From assembly GCA_013153635.1 (NCBI GenBank), contig JAADDZ010000014.1:62001-126000 (forward strand): 64,000 nt of DNA, in the 5' to 3' direction. A program made the position numbers and the translations under genes. Below are positions 26,478 to 34,946 of the stretch, piece by piece. The notes beneath the pieces are model-generated. The model saw only the letters and a program-made list of their open reading frames with translations. It did not search any database and was not told the DNA's origin. The stretch's first letter is position 1; each line of letters begins with the position of its first letter. The stretch comes from Aquificota bacterium (lineage in GTDB: Bacteria > Aquificota > Aquificia > Aquificales > Hydrogenothermaceae).

Positions 26478-27164
26478 ATGGACTTTAACATAGATTTAGG
26501 CAAAGTTATTCTTATGGTTCCAGCCCTTTTATTTGCAGTAATCATTCACGAACTAGCCCATGGACTAGTCGCCTACAAACTAGGCGACCCTACCCCAAAA
26601 TTTGCAGGGAGATTAACCTTTAACCCGATACCACATATAGACCCAATAGGTTCTATTTTAGTCCCGGGTATGCTCCTACTATTTAATGCACCTATACTGT
26701 TCGGTTGGGCTAAACCAGTACCTATAAACCCTATGAACTTTAAGAAAGTAGGCTATCGAAAAGGAATGGCTATCACTGCAACCGCAGGACCTTTATCCAA
26801 CCTTATTTCAGCCGCAGTTTTTGGTATAATCTTCCAACTTCTTAGTAATCAGCAAGTAGTTACTAGTTTAGCTAACCTGTTTGGAGCAGATATTATTAAA
26901 ACTGTAATGATTCCTTTACTTTTGTTTCTAAAGTTTGCAGTATCTATCAATGTAGTTCTTGCCATATTCAATATCCTCCCAATTCCTCCTCTAGACGGAG
27001 GAAGAGTTCTTATGAGTATAGTACCTCCACATATCGAACAAAAATTAGAGCCTTTAGAACAGTACGGTTTTTTTATCGTTATCTTTCTCTTACTGTTAGG
27101 AGTACTAAATTACATAATTTTACCCCCTTATATGTTCCTTGTATCCCTCTTTCTTGGAAGTTGA
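26478..27164 (+). CDS. Site-2-type membrane metalloprotease (M50 family, short form)
   Basis: A 228-residue multi-pass protein with the zinc site 'HELAHG' in the first helices and the third ligand region 'NILPIPPLDGGRVL' near the C-terminus. No PDZ or CBS domain is seen, so it belongs to the compact M50B-like group widespread in bacteria, distinct from full-length RseP. Substrate unknown. Its stop codon (TGA 27162-27164) lies inside the -35 hexamer of the tRNA-His promoter. Confidence 0.92.
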   Translation: MDFNIDLGKVILMVPALLFAVIIHELAHGLVAYKLGDPTPKFAGRLTFNPIPHIDPIGSILVPGMLLLFNAPILFGWAKPVPINPMNFKKVGYRKGMAITATAGPLSNLISAAVFGIIFQLLSNQQVVTSLANLFGADIIKTVMIPLLLFLKFAVSINVVLAIFNILPIPPLDGGRVLMSIVPPHIEQKLEPLEQYGFFIVIFLLLLGVLNYIILPPYMFLVSLFLGS

Positions 27165-27189
27165 AACAACTAAGTTTTATACATATAAT
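27161..27189 (+). promoter_or_regulatory. Near-consensus promoter for tRNA-His
   Basis: TTGAAA (27161-27166), a 17-bp spacer and TATAAT (27184-27189). The predicted start is a few bases before the tRNA. The -35 overlaps the stop codon of the upstream protease gene. Confidence 0.8.
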
Positions 27190-27202
27190 ATTAGTCTGAC
27201 AT

Positions 27203-27275
27203 GGAGGGTGTAGCTCAGAGGCAGAGCACAAGGTTGTGGCCCTTGGGGTCGCGGGTTCAAGTCCCGTCACCCTCC
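27203..27275 (+). tRNA. tRNA-His (anticodon GTG)
   Basis: The anticodon loop TTGTGGC gives GTG. The extra 5' G (27203) is encoded and pairs with C73, the tRNA-His identity feature. Acceptor GAGGGTG/CACCCTC, D-arm TAGCTCAGAGG, T-arm GGTTCAAGTCC. CCA is not encoded. Confidence 0.96.
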
Positions 27276-27331
27276 CTTTAAATACAGATTCTCAAGTTGA
27301 TTTTGGAAGTGATTGAATTTATGCTAACCAT

Positions 27332-28551
27332 ATGAAAACGCTAACAAGAGAAAGATTTCATTTTTTAGATTTTAAAGAATACAGAGCTTCAAAAGGAAGA
27401 CATTCGATACATGATTATCCAGCCATGCTTCATTACCTTTTAGTTAGATTTTTTATAAAAAATCTAACGAATCATGACTCTATTATCTACGACCCTTTTT
27501 GTGGTAGTGGTGTATCTATCGTTGAGGGTCTAAAACAAAAGAGAAAAATATTTGGAACTGATATAAATCCTCTCGCCCTCCTAATAGCAGACGTCAGGGC
27601 TTCTGATTTTGATATAAATATTATTGATGAATATTTGAAAAGACTTAAGAATGAGTGGAATAAATTAACATCTGAAATTCCTTCAGTAAAAAATATTGAC
27701 TATTGGTTCAAAGATTATGTTATTAAAGATTTGGGAAGGATTAGAAGATTTCTAAAAAAAATAGATGATGAAAAAATTTCAAAATTTTTTCTTGTTGTTT
27801 TTTCTCAAACTGTTAGAGATGTCTCTAATAATAGAAAAGGAGAGTTTAAAAGGTATAGAATAGAAAAATCTAAACTAAAAAATTTTTGTCCAAATGTAAA
27901 AGAGACCTTTTTAAAAATGCTGACAGCTTCTTAAAATCATTAAAGTACGATGTTCTTGATTTTGAGTATTCTAAGTTATTTTTACACGATACTAGAGAAC
28001 CTATACCAATTGAAAATATAGATTTGGTGATTTCTTCTCCTCCTTACGGAGATAGTAGAACCACTGTTGCTTATGGTCAGTTTTCAAGTTTTAGTTTTGA
28101 TTGGATTAAAGGTTTAAATCCTTATGGAGATAGTGATTTAAAACTTGATAGTCTTTGTCTTGGTGGAAAAAAGATAAAAAAGGAAATAGAGCTTCCTTCA
28201 GAGTATCTGTATGATGCTTTAAGGAATATTCGAAAGGTTGATGAAAAAAGAGCATCAGAGGTTTATTCTTTCTTTTATGACTATTATCTTTCTATTAAAC
28301 AGATAGTTAAAACTTTAAATGACAATGCTAATGTCTGTTTTATCGTTGGAAACAGAACAGTTAAAGGTATCCAGATTGAGATGGACTTTATAACCGCTGA
28401 ATTTTTTGAGAGTTTTGGCTTAACTCTTGAAAGTATTTTTGTTCGTGAAATCTCAAATAAGAGAATGCCTTCTAAAAACTCTCCTACAAATAAAACTGGA
28501 AAAACTTCAAGTACTATGACTAATGAATATATAGTTGTTATGAAGAAATAA
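27332..28551 (+). pseudogene. DNA methyltransferase (SPPY type) split by a frameshift at a T5A5 run
   Basis: Two overlapping reading frames together make one methyltransferase. The first part (27332 to the stop at 27934) has a 'HDYPAMLHYL' segment like motif X and the SAM-binding motif I 'DPFCGSG' (residues ~54-60). The second part (in frame up to 28551) has motif IV 'SSPPYGDS', typical of N4-cytosine/N6-adenine enzymes. Continuity is restored by a -1 shift at TTTTTAAAAA (27908-27917). Either it is a broken gene, or a sequencing error, or ribosomes slip there (the zero-frame T-TTA-AAA resembles known slippery sites). No restriction enzyme gene is adjacent. Sequence composition differs little from the neighbours. 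Confidence 0.75.
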
Positions 28552-28752
28552 AATTTAAAGTATCGGTTTGTATTTGGAAAAACTATCTAATCTAAATTTT
28601 ATAACTCAAGAAAATAGATTATCTAAATCTTCTTGAGCTTAAGATTTTCTTTTTTTCTTTTGCTAATATCTCTTTCACAGTATATCCTCCGTCAAATTCC
28701 AAAATCTATATCCAAGTTTAAATTTCACGGCTAGAGTTTTAATTGAAACACA
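28552..28752. other. Intergenic region, possible gene remnant and weak terminator
   Basis: There is no complete gene in these 200 bases. An 8-bp inverted repeat, CTCAAGAA (28605-28612) with TTCTTGAG (28630-28637), is followed by a T-rich stretch and may end the methyltransferase transcript. On the minus strand a short frame with GGAGGATATACT before a GTG encodes only 'KEILAKEKKKILSSRRFR', possibly a remnant; no function is claimed. Confidence 0.35.
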
Positions 28753-29889
28753 TTAACACCCCAACTTTTTCAAAAGTACTGTAGCGTAGCTTCCCGGAGG
28801 AAGTATAAATGAAATTTTGAGCCAATTATCTCCCTTTTCTAGTATTTTTAAATTCTGTGGGAATACAAAAGCTGGTCTTTCAAAATCTGTAAAAAGTTTT
28901 ATACCTATTTTTTCTGTTTTTAAAATCTCTTGTGTAACTCCTTCACTTTCTAAAACTTCTTGTATTATCTTTTTTATCTTTGGGTCTTTTGGGGGATACT
29001 CGGTGCCAAGTGCAGGGATTTTTAGGTCTTTAATCTGCTGGAATATTTCATCATTTATCTGCTTTATAAAAGCTAGTTCCCACTTTAAAAATGGGGTTCT
29101 ACAGTACCTAAAATACCTTATCACAAAAGTATAAAGGTACTTATTCCATAGATAACTTTGGTATGCAAAGGCAAACATCAATCTTATATTTTTTGGTAAG
29201 ACCATAAAGGCTTTTTTAAAAGAAAGTCCTCTTTTTAATGCTTTTATCATATCTATCTCTGCTTTTGACATAGGGGGTATATGTTTCAAAAATTTTTCCC
29301 ATTTACCCCAACTTTTCCTCATAAATTTTTTTCTTCTTTTGTCTTTTATAGACAATAGATATTCTTTCATCGCTTTTTCATACTCATTTTTTATTAGATA
29401 CTTTATAATAAAGTCTTCAGCATTCATAACAGAACCAAATCTTTGCTCTCCAAAATAGTTCTCAAAACCGTATTTCTGTACAAAAGGTATTTTTTCTTCT
29501 ATTTTTTGAATTTTTGACGGTTTTATATCTCTTATAACTATTTCAAAATAATTTCCCTCAAACTCTCCAAGGTTGATAGCTTTGTCTCCAAAACCTAAGA
29601 ATTCTACAGAATAGTTTTCTTCTTTTAGGTTTTTTAACTTTTCTAAAGAACTGTTGGTGATATTTTTTATAGAAATATACTGCTGGGTGACAGCTTCCTT
29701 GTCTTTCAATCCAGCAAATCCTATATCCTTTAAAGGTGTTTGGGATTTTCTAGATAGTTTTCTAAGAATGTCTATCGTGTTTTCTCTTTTTTTAGTAAGG
29801 AGAAAATAGGCATAATCTCCTTTTTCTTTTATATCTAGATTTTTTATCTCCTTTACAAAGAAGTCTTCTGGTCTTGTCTTAATTTTCAT
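28753..29889 (-). CDS. truD: tRNA pseudouridine(13) synthase TruD
   Basis: TruD makes pseudouridine 13 in tRNA. It begins 'MKIKTRPEDFFVKEI', the classic TruD N-terminus, followed by 'DIGFAGLKDKEAVTQQY', which contains the catalytic Asp region (GxKDkxA), and 'ENYFGEQRFG'. The 378-residue length is typical. Start: the ATG at 29887-29889 overlaps the upstream methyltransferase stop (ATGA). The open frame continues upstream for 57 codons, but that part only mirrors the neighbouring gene. Confidence 0.94.
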   Translation of the reverse strand: MKIKTRPEDFFVKEIKNLDIKEKGDYAYFLLTKKRENTIDILRKLSRKSQTPLKDIGFAGLKDKEAVTQQYISIKNITNSSLEKLKNLKEENYSVEFLGFGDKAINLGEFEGNYFEIVIRDIKPSKIQKIEEKIPFVQKYGFENYFGEQRFGSVMNAEDFIIKYLIKNEYEKAMKEYLLSIKDKRRKKFMRKSWGKWEKFLKHIPPMSKAEIDMIKALKRGLSFKKAFMVLPKNIRLMFAFAYQSYLWNKYLYTFVIRYFRYCRTPFLKWELAFIKQINDEIFQQIKDLKIPALGTEYPPKDPKIKKIIQEVLESEGVTQEILKTEKIGIKLFTDFERPAFVFPQNLKILEKGDNWLKISFILPPGSYATVLLKKLGC

Positions 29890-31061
29890 TCTTTTTTTAA
29901 TAGTAACCCTTTTAGGTATAGTGAGTTTGGTATGTTTAAGATATACGGGTGGTCTATATCTTGGAACATATGTTCTAAAACTTGTATCTTTGTGTTTGTA
30001 TCTTTGGAAGCTTTTAGAGATATTTCTTTTAGGTCTTTTAATGATATATGGTGAGAACATGAAAATACTGCTAGCATACCTTCTTTTTTTAACAGTTTTA
30101 GGCTGTTTAGTATGAGATATTTGAAACCTTTTTCTGCTCCTTGTTTTTCATGTTTTGTCTTTGCAAAAGGAGGTGGGTCTAAGATTATCAAGTCATAGAA
30201 ATTTTTCTTTTGAGCTAACTCTTTTTTCAAAAATTTAAATGCGTCTTCTTTTTCTATTTCATAATTTTTAACAAAATTTAGGTCTATGTTTTCTTTTAGC
30301 TGATTTATCGTTTTTTGTGAAATATCAACGAATTTTACAAAGCTTGCTCCTTTTTTATAAGCATAAATCCCAAATCCTCCTGTGTTTGAGAATATATCTA
30401 ACACTTTAAAATCTTTTTCTACATAATTAGACACTATTTTTCTGTTTTTTCTTTGGTCTAGGAATGCTCCTGTTTTTTGTCCTTCTTTTAGATAAACATA
30501 AAATTTTATATTTTCTTCTTTTACAAGGATTTTGTCTGGTATCTCTCCATATATAATTTTGTTTTCTGTAAAGAGACCTTCTCTGTCTCTCATTTTTGCG
30601 TCAGATTTATCATATATACCAAATGGTTTTATTATTTCTATTAAACTTTGTATTATCTCTTTTCTAAATACTTCCATTCCTGCTGTATTGATTTGGAGGG
30701 ATAGATAGTTATTGTAATAATCTACTATTAATCCGGGTAAACTGTCTGCCTCTGAATGGATTATTCTATATGCGTTTGTACCTTTGATAAGTTTTTTTCT
30801 CTTTATATAAGCTTTCTCTATTTTTTCTCTGAAAAAGTTTTTATCTATTTTTTGTTTTGAAAAAGTTAATATTCTAACAGTTATCTTACTTTTTGGATTG
30901 GCATATCCTATACCTATCAGTTCTCCTTGATTTGACAGTATTTCTACCAATTCGCCCGGGATTAGAGTTTTTGGAAGGTTTTTTATCTCGTTTTTATATA
31001 TCCATGGGAAAAAATTTTTCAATTTTTCTAAAGCTTCTTTCTTTACAAGGATAGATTTCAA
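29886..31061 (-). CDS. RlmI/RlmK-like 23S rRNA (cytosine-C5) methyltransferase
   Basis: A 391-residue class I SAM-dependent methyltransferase with an N-terminal PUA-like domain (residues ~1-75, 'GELVEILSNQGELIGIGYA'), a middle domain, 'LDQRKNRKIV', SAM motif I 'VLDIFSNTGGFGIYA', and motif IV 'LILDPPPFAKTK'. This layout matches the RlmI (YccW) family acting on C1962 of 23S rRNA; the exact target is inferred. It overlaps truD by 4 bases. Confidence 0.88.
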   Translation of the reverse strand: MKSILVKKEALEKLKNFFPWIYKNEIKNLPKTLIPGELVEILSNQGELIGIGYANPKSKITVRILTFSKQKIDKNFFREKIEKAYIKRKKLIKGTNAYRIIHSEADSLPGLIVDYYNNYLSLQINTAGMEVFRKEIIQSLIEIIKPFGIYDKSDAKMRDREGLFTENKIIYGEIPDKILVKEENIKFYVYLKEGQKTGAFLDQRKNRKIVSNYVEKDFKVLDIFSNTGGFGIYAYKKGASFVKFVDISQKTINQLKENIDLNFVKNYEIEKEDAFKFLKKELAQKKNFYDLIILDPPPFAKTKHEKQGAEKGFKYLILNSLKLLKKEGMLAVFSCSHHISLKDLKEISLKASKDTNTKIQVLEHMFQDIDHPYILNIPNSLYLKGLLLKKE

Positions 31062-31074
31062 TTATTTTAAACTC

Positions 31075-31776
31075 CTACATTTTTCTTACATCTATAAAAG
31101 AGCCTGATTCATACCTTAAAAGCTGTGGAAAGATACTGTACAGTAGCTCTGCTGTTTCTTGAGGTGTCCTCTTTGGAGACTTTTTTAGTCTCTTAACAGA
31201 AGGATATTTGTTTTCATCTACTTTTTCAAGAATATAGTTTAACATTGGCGTGAGAACTAAACCCGGTGCTAAAGCTGTTAGGTGTGTGTTTTCCATCTCT
31301 CTTGCGTAAAGTTTTATTAGACAGTTAAGAGCGGCTTTTGATATAGAGTATCCACTCCAACCTCTATTACAATTTATAGCCGCTCCAGAAGATATAGCAA
31401 CTATCTGTTTTACCTTTTTCTTTTCTTCTATAAATACGTCGAGAATAAGTTTGTTAGCCCATACATTAATATCCATAACTTGATTTATCTCTTTTAAAGA
31501 AGTCTGATGCATATCTTTTATCTCACCTAAGATTCCAGCATTTAGGATAGCTATCTCTATATGGTCTACTAGGGCAGTAATTTTTTTTGTACAGCATTTG
31601 ACTTGTTCTAAATGTGATAAATCACATTCTAAAAAATGAAGATTCGGTTCGTTTTCTAAATCTTTTGGTAGATGCCTACTCAAAGCTAAAACTGTATATC
31701 CTTTCTCTAAGTATAATCTAGCTAAGGCTAATCCAAGACCTGAACCTATACCTGTTATAAATATATTTCTTTTCAA
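31075..31776 (-). CDS. Short-chain dehydrogenase/reductase (SDR)
   Basis: A 233-residue classical SDR. The NAD(P)-binding motif is 'TGIGSGLG' (about residues 8-15), then 'AILNAG' and the catalytic Ser and 'YSISK' (Tyr and Lys). The basic 'SRHLP' after strand 2 suggests NADP preference (inference). Substrate unknown. The start is TTG (31774-31776) after GGAGAGAATT. It sits 13 bases upstream of the RlmI-like gene. Confidence 0.9.
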   Translation of the reverse strand: MKRNIFITGIGSGLGLALARLYLEKGYTVLALSRHLPKDLENEPNLHFLECDLSHLEQVKCCTKKITALVDHIEIAILNAGILGEIKDMHQTSLKEINQVMDINVWANKLILDVFIEEKKKVKQIVAISSGAAINCNRGWSGYSISKAALNCLIKLYAREMENTHLTALAPGLVLTPMLNYILEKVDENKYPSVKRLKKSPKRTPQETAELLYSIFPQLLRYESGSFIDVRKM

Positions 31777-31908
31777 AATTCTCTCCTATCTCATGGAAAG
31801 CTTGATTTTGTAAATATTATATAAAATCTAACACTAAATTCGTACAACCTATTGACTAATTGTTTGTTTACAGCAGATTCATTTTTATCTTCTTTCGAGG
31901 AATGTCTC

Positions 31909-32955
31909 ATGGAAACCGTATATGAATCTCTACGAAAAAAAGGTGTATCAAGAAGAGATTTCCTAAAACTATGTACTGTTCTTACTGCCTCTCTTGGAAT
32001 GTCTCCAGAAAAGATACTCGATGTAGCTTATGCGTTAGAAACAAAACCTAAACCTGTAGTGATATGGCTAGAATTTCAAGATTGTGCTGGCTGTAGTGAA
32101 TCTTTTATTAGAAGTACTAGTATATTCCCCTCTGAAATTCTGTTAGATTTGATTTCTCTCGAATATCATGAAACATTAATGGCTCCTTCTGGTGAGTATG
32201 CAGAACTTTCAAAGGAAGAAGCGATAGAAAAATATAAAGGAAAATATATTCTCGTAGTAGAAGGTTCTGTATCTCCACAAGACGATGGAGTATATTGCAC
32301 TGTAGGTGGAAAGTCCAATTACCATCTTCTATTAGAAGCGGCGGAACATGCATCAGCTATTATAGCAGTTGGTAGTTGTGCATGCTGGAGCGGGATACCG
32401 GGAGCAGACCCAAATCCAACAGGTGCTATTCCGGTACACAGAGCATTAAAAGGAAAAACAGTTATAAATGTACCCGGCTGTCCTCCCATAGCAGATGTTA
32501 TGGTAGGAGTCATAGCAAACTACCTTATTCTAGGCAAGATTCCAGAGCTTGATGAGCTTGGAAGACCTAAAGTTTTCTATGGTCAAACAATCCATGATAG
32601 ATGCTACAGAAGACCTTTTTATAATGCAGGGAAGTTTGCCAAATCTTTTGATGATGAAACTGCAAAAGAAGGAATGTGTTTGTTCAAATTAGGGTGCAAA
32701 GGACCAGTTACTCGAAATGCCTGTTCCACAGTAAGGTGGAATGGGGGGATAAGTTTTCCTATTCAATCTGGACACCCATGTTTTGGCTGTTCAGAACCAG
32801 ATTTTTGGGACAGAGGGCATATATATACTCCTTTATCTGTAGTATCAACCGGAATTTCTGGAAAAGAGATAGCCATCGCCACAGCTACAGGGGTGGCGGT
32901 TGGTGTAGCTGTAAAATGGCTCGGTAATTTGAAAAAAGGAGAAAAAAATGGCTGA
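31909..32955 (+). CDS. hydS: [NiFe] hydrogenase small subunit (Isp-type, group 1e-like)
   Basis: The electron-transfer subunit of a membrane-bound uptake hydrogenase. A twin-arginine signal 'VSRRDFLK' (about residues 13-20) exports it. The proximal [4Fe-4S] cysteines begin with 'CAGC' (Cys59, Cys62), followed by 'VGSCACWSGIPGA' and 'NVPGCPP'. The medial/distal region has 'HDRCYRR', 'FKLGCKGP' and 'CFGCSEPDFWD', so three clusters are expected. A C-terminal hydrophobic helix with 'ATATGVAVGVAVKWLG' is its anchor. Start: the ATG at 31909 after GAGGA; an upstream in-frame TTG (31852) would displace the Tat motif. It overlaps isp1 by 8 bases. Confidence 0.96.
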   Translation: METVYESLRKKGVSRRDFLKLCTVLTASLGMSPEKILDVAYALETKPKPVVIWLEFQDCAGCSESFIRSTSIFPSEILLDLISLEYHETLMAPSGEYAELSKEEAIEKYKGKYILVVEGSVSPQDDGVYCTVGGKSNYHLLLEAAEHASAIIAVGSCACWSGIPGADPNPTGAIPVHRALKGKTVINVPGCPPIADVMVGVIANYLILGKIPELDELGRPKVFYGQTIHDRCYRRPFYNAGKFAKSFDDETAKEGMCLFKLGCKGPVTRNACSTVRWNGGISFPIQSGHPCFGCSEPDFWDRGHIYTPLSVVSTGISGKEIAIATATGVAVGVAVKWLGNLKKGEKNG

Positions 32956-33619
32956 TGTTCAATTTTTGGACTTTGTAAGAGGCCCTTTTTTAAAGTTCGC
33001 TATACTATTTTTCTTTCTTGGTATCAGTTATAGAATCATAAGAATTCTAGTAAAAGGTATCCCAAAAGACAAGGCTAAACCTAGAGGAAATGTTCCTTTG
33101 AACATCATAAAAATGCCTATACTAAAACCTATTTACGAATGGCAATTCCCAGATGTTTTCTCTAAAAAAGCTATAATCTATATAGCTGGATTTACATTTC
33201 ATATAGGTTTTTTAGGAGTAACATTTTTAATCCCCCAACATGCATTCCTATGGAAAGAAATCATAGGAATAGAACCTATCTATTTTTCAGGAATGTTAGC
33301 TCACATACTAGCATATGCCACAGTCTTATCTTTGATTATTCTATGGCTGGCACGTATATTTGACCCTGTTTTAAGGCTTTTAACAGGTATAGACGAACAT
33401 ATTGCAAATTTTTTGATATTAGCTACCATTGCTACAGGAATTTTGGCTACTCAATGGGTAGGAGGAAGCACTTATATCACTATGCTATCCATACATATTC
33501 TTTTCGCTAGCATTCTTATTATCTACATACCCTTTAGTAGGCTAGCCCACTTTATTGATTATTTCTTTGCAACCGCCTTTTATGGTAGAGATGTAGGTAA
33601 AAAGGGCGTCTCTATGTAA
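32948..33619 (+). CDS. isp1: Isp1: NarI/DsrM-like cytochrome b membrane subunit of the hydrogenase
   Basis: A 223-residue protein with about five membrane helices and several helix-embedded His residues ('FTFHIGFLG', 'MLAHILAY', 'LSIHILFA') that could ligate b haems, as in the NarI/HmeC/DsrM family. It stands between the small-subunit and Isp2 genes. In purple sulfur bacteria the same order hydS-isp1-isp2-hydL encodes a hydrogenase whose electrons pass through Isp1/Isp2, probably toward quinone or sulfur metabolism. Role inferred from that precedent. Confidence 0.88.
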   Translation: MADVQFLDFVRGPFLKFAILFFFLGISYRIIRILVKGIPKDKAKPRGNVPLNIIKMPILKPIYEWQFPDVFSKKAIIYIAGFTFHIGFLGVTFLIPQHAFLWKEIIGIEPIYFSGMLAHILAYATVLSLIILWLARIFDPVLRLLTGIDEHIANFLILATIATGILATQWVGGSTYITMLSIHILFASILIIYIPFSRLAHFIDYFFATAFYGRDVGKKGVSM

Positions 33620-33637
33620 CACACGGAGGTATAAAAT

Positions 33638-34945
33638 ATGAATCTAACTGTTGAACATAAAGAAAATATATCCCAAGAGGACATAAATATTTTTTATGAG
33701 TTTTGCAAAAAAAGTGTAGATAACGCAGAGATAGCTTCCTACTTAGAAGCTTGTGTAAGGTGTGGTCTATGTTTTGAAGCATGTCATTTTGCTGTAAGTG
33801 AAAACATATCAGGGAAAATGAAACCAGAACTAGTACCCGCCTACAAAGCAGACCTATTGAGAGATATATACAAAGAAAATTACACTATTTTAGGAAAAAT
33901 AAAAAAAGCCCTAGGATTTGGAGTAAAAATAACCCCAGAAAAAATAAAAGAACAAAAATTTCTCGTATATGACACATGTACCAACTGTGATAGATGTGCT
34001 AGAGTATGCCCAATGGGAATAGAGACCCCCAAACTAACCTCAATCGTTAGAGGAGCTTTATCTTTAGCAGGTCAAGCTCCAGAAGACCTAGTCAACGCCA
34101 CAAATGCCGCATTAGAAACAGGTAGTCCCTTTGGTATAGATAAAGAAAGCTACCTCCAGATTCTAACAGATATATCAAAAAACCATGATATTCAAATACC
34201 TATAGATAAAAACAACAGTGAGTATCTATATATAACAACGAGTTTAGACCTTACCCAATTTCAAGACTCCATAGCAAAAGCCGCAAAAATCTTTAACAGA
34301 GCAAATCTAAACTGGACCATGTCTAGTATAGCCAGAGAAGGAAGTAACATGGGAGTTTTTCTAGGAAGAAAAGATATTCAAAAAGAACTAGGTAAAAGAA
34401 TACTAGAAGGAGCAAAAAAGGTAGGAGCAAAATATCTAATATATGCAGAATGCGGACATGGTTACCAATTTTTAAGATACGTAGCTCCAAATCTATTTGA
34501 AGATTGGGATTTTGAGGTAATCTTAGTAGACGAACTAGCGTACAAATTGATAAACGAAAGAAAGATAAATCTAAACAAAAAAGTTTTAAAACAGACAGCT
34601 ACCCTCCATTACTCTTGTCAGATAGGAAGAAGAGGAGGGTTAACCCAAATCCCTAGAGAATTAACAAAAATGGTTTCCGAGAATTATGTAGACAGTATAG
34701 ACAAAGCAGAAAAAAATCTATGCTGTGGTGGAGGAGGTGGCGTTGTGATAAATGAAGAAGCTCATGAACACATGCAAAAAGCTTTTTTACTAAAAATTGA
34801 ACAGTACGACAAAGTTGGGGCAAAAAACATAGTTACTTACTGTGCAAACTGCCAATTTGTATTAGATATGAACTCAAAAGAATACAACAGAGATTACCAA
34901 ATAAAAAGTCTCATAGAGCTAATAGCAGAAGCAATGGAGGACTAA
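33638..34945 (+). CDS. isp2: Isp2: HdrD/GlpC-like iron-sulfur protein of the hydrogenase
   Basis: A 435-residue cytoplasmic-type Fe-S protein. The N-terminal ferredoxin domain has two cluster motifs, 'CVRCGLCFEACH' and 'CTNCDRCARVCPMG'. The C-terminal part has CCG-type elements ('YAECGHG', 'LHYSCQIGRRGG', 'CCGGGGGV', 'TYCANCQ'), like the heterodisulfide reductase HdrD subunit that holds a non-cubane cluster. Start after ACGGAGGTATAAAAT. Its stop lies one base before the hydL ATG. Confidence 0.92.
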   Translation: MNLTVEHKENISQEDINIFYEFCKKSVDNAEIASYLEACVRCGLCFEACHFAVSENISGKMKPELVPAYKADLLRDIYKENYTILGKIKKALGFGVKITPEKIKEQKFLVYDTCTNCDRCARVCPMGIETPKLTSIVRGALSLAGQAPEDLVNATNAALETGSPFGIDKESYLQILTDISKNHDIQIPIDKNNSEYLYITTSLDLTQFQDSIAKAAKIFNRANLNWTMSSIAREGSNMGVFLGRKDIQKELGKRILEGAKKVGAKYLIYAECGHGYQFLRYVAPNLFEDWDFEVILVDELAYKLINERKINLNKKVLKQTATLHYSCQIGRRGGLTQIPRELTKMVSENYVDSIDKAEKNLCCGGGGGVVINEEAHEHMQKAFLLKIEQYDKVGAKNIVTYCANCQFVLDMNSKEYNRDYQIKSLIELIAEAMED

Positions 34946-34946
34946 A

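Noticed and set aside
27203-28752. tRNA-His-linked integrated element carrying the methyltransferase
   Set aside because: No integrase, no duplicated tRNA 3' end on the far side and no marked compositional break were seen.
29890-30060. 57-residue N-terminal extension of TruD
   Set aside because: The extension lies inside the upstream methyltransferase gene, and the family N-terminus begins exactly at the ATG overlapping that gene's stop.
31852-31908. Upstream TTG start for the hydrogenase small subunit
   Set aside because: It would bury the twin-arginine motif about 33 residues in; the ATG at 31909 has GAGGA and puts the motif at residue 13-20.
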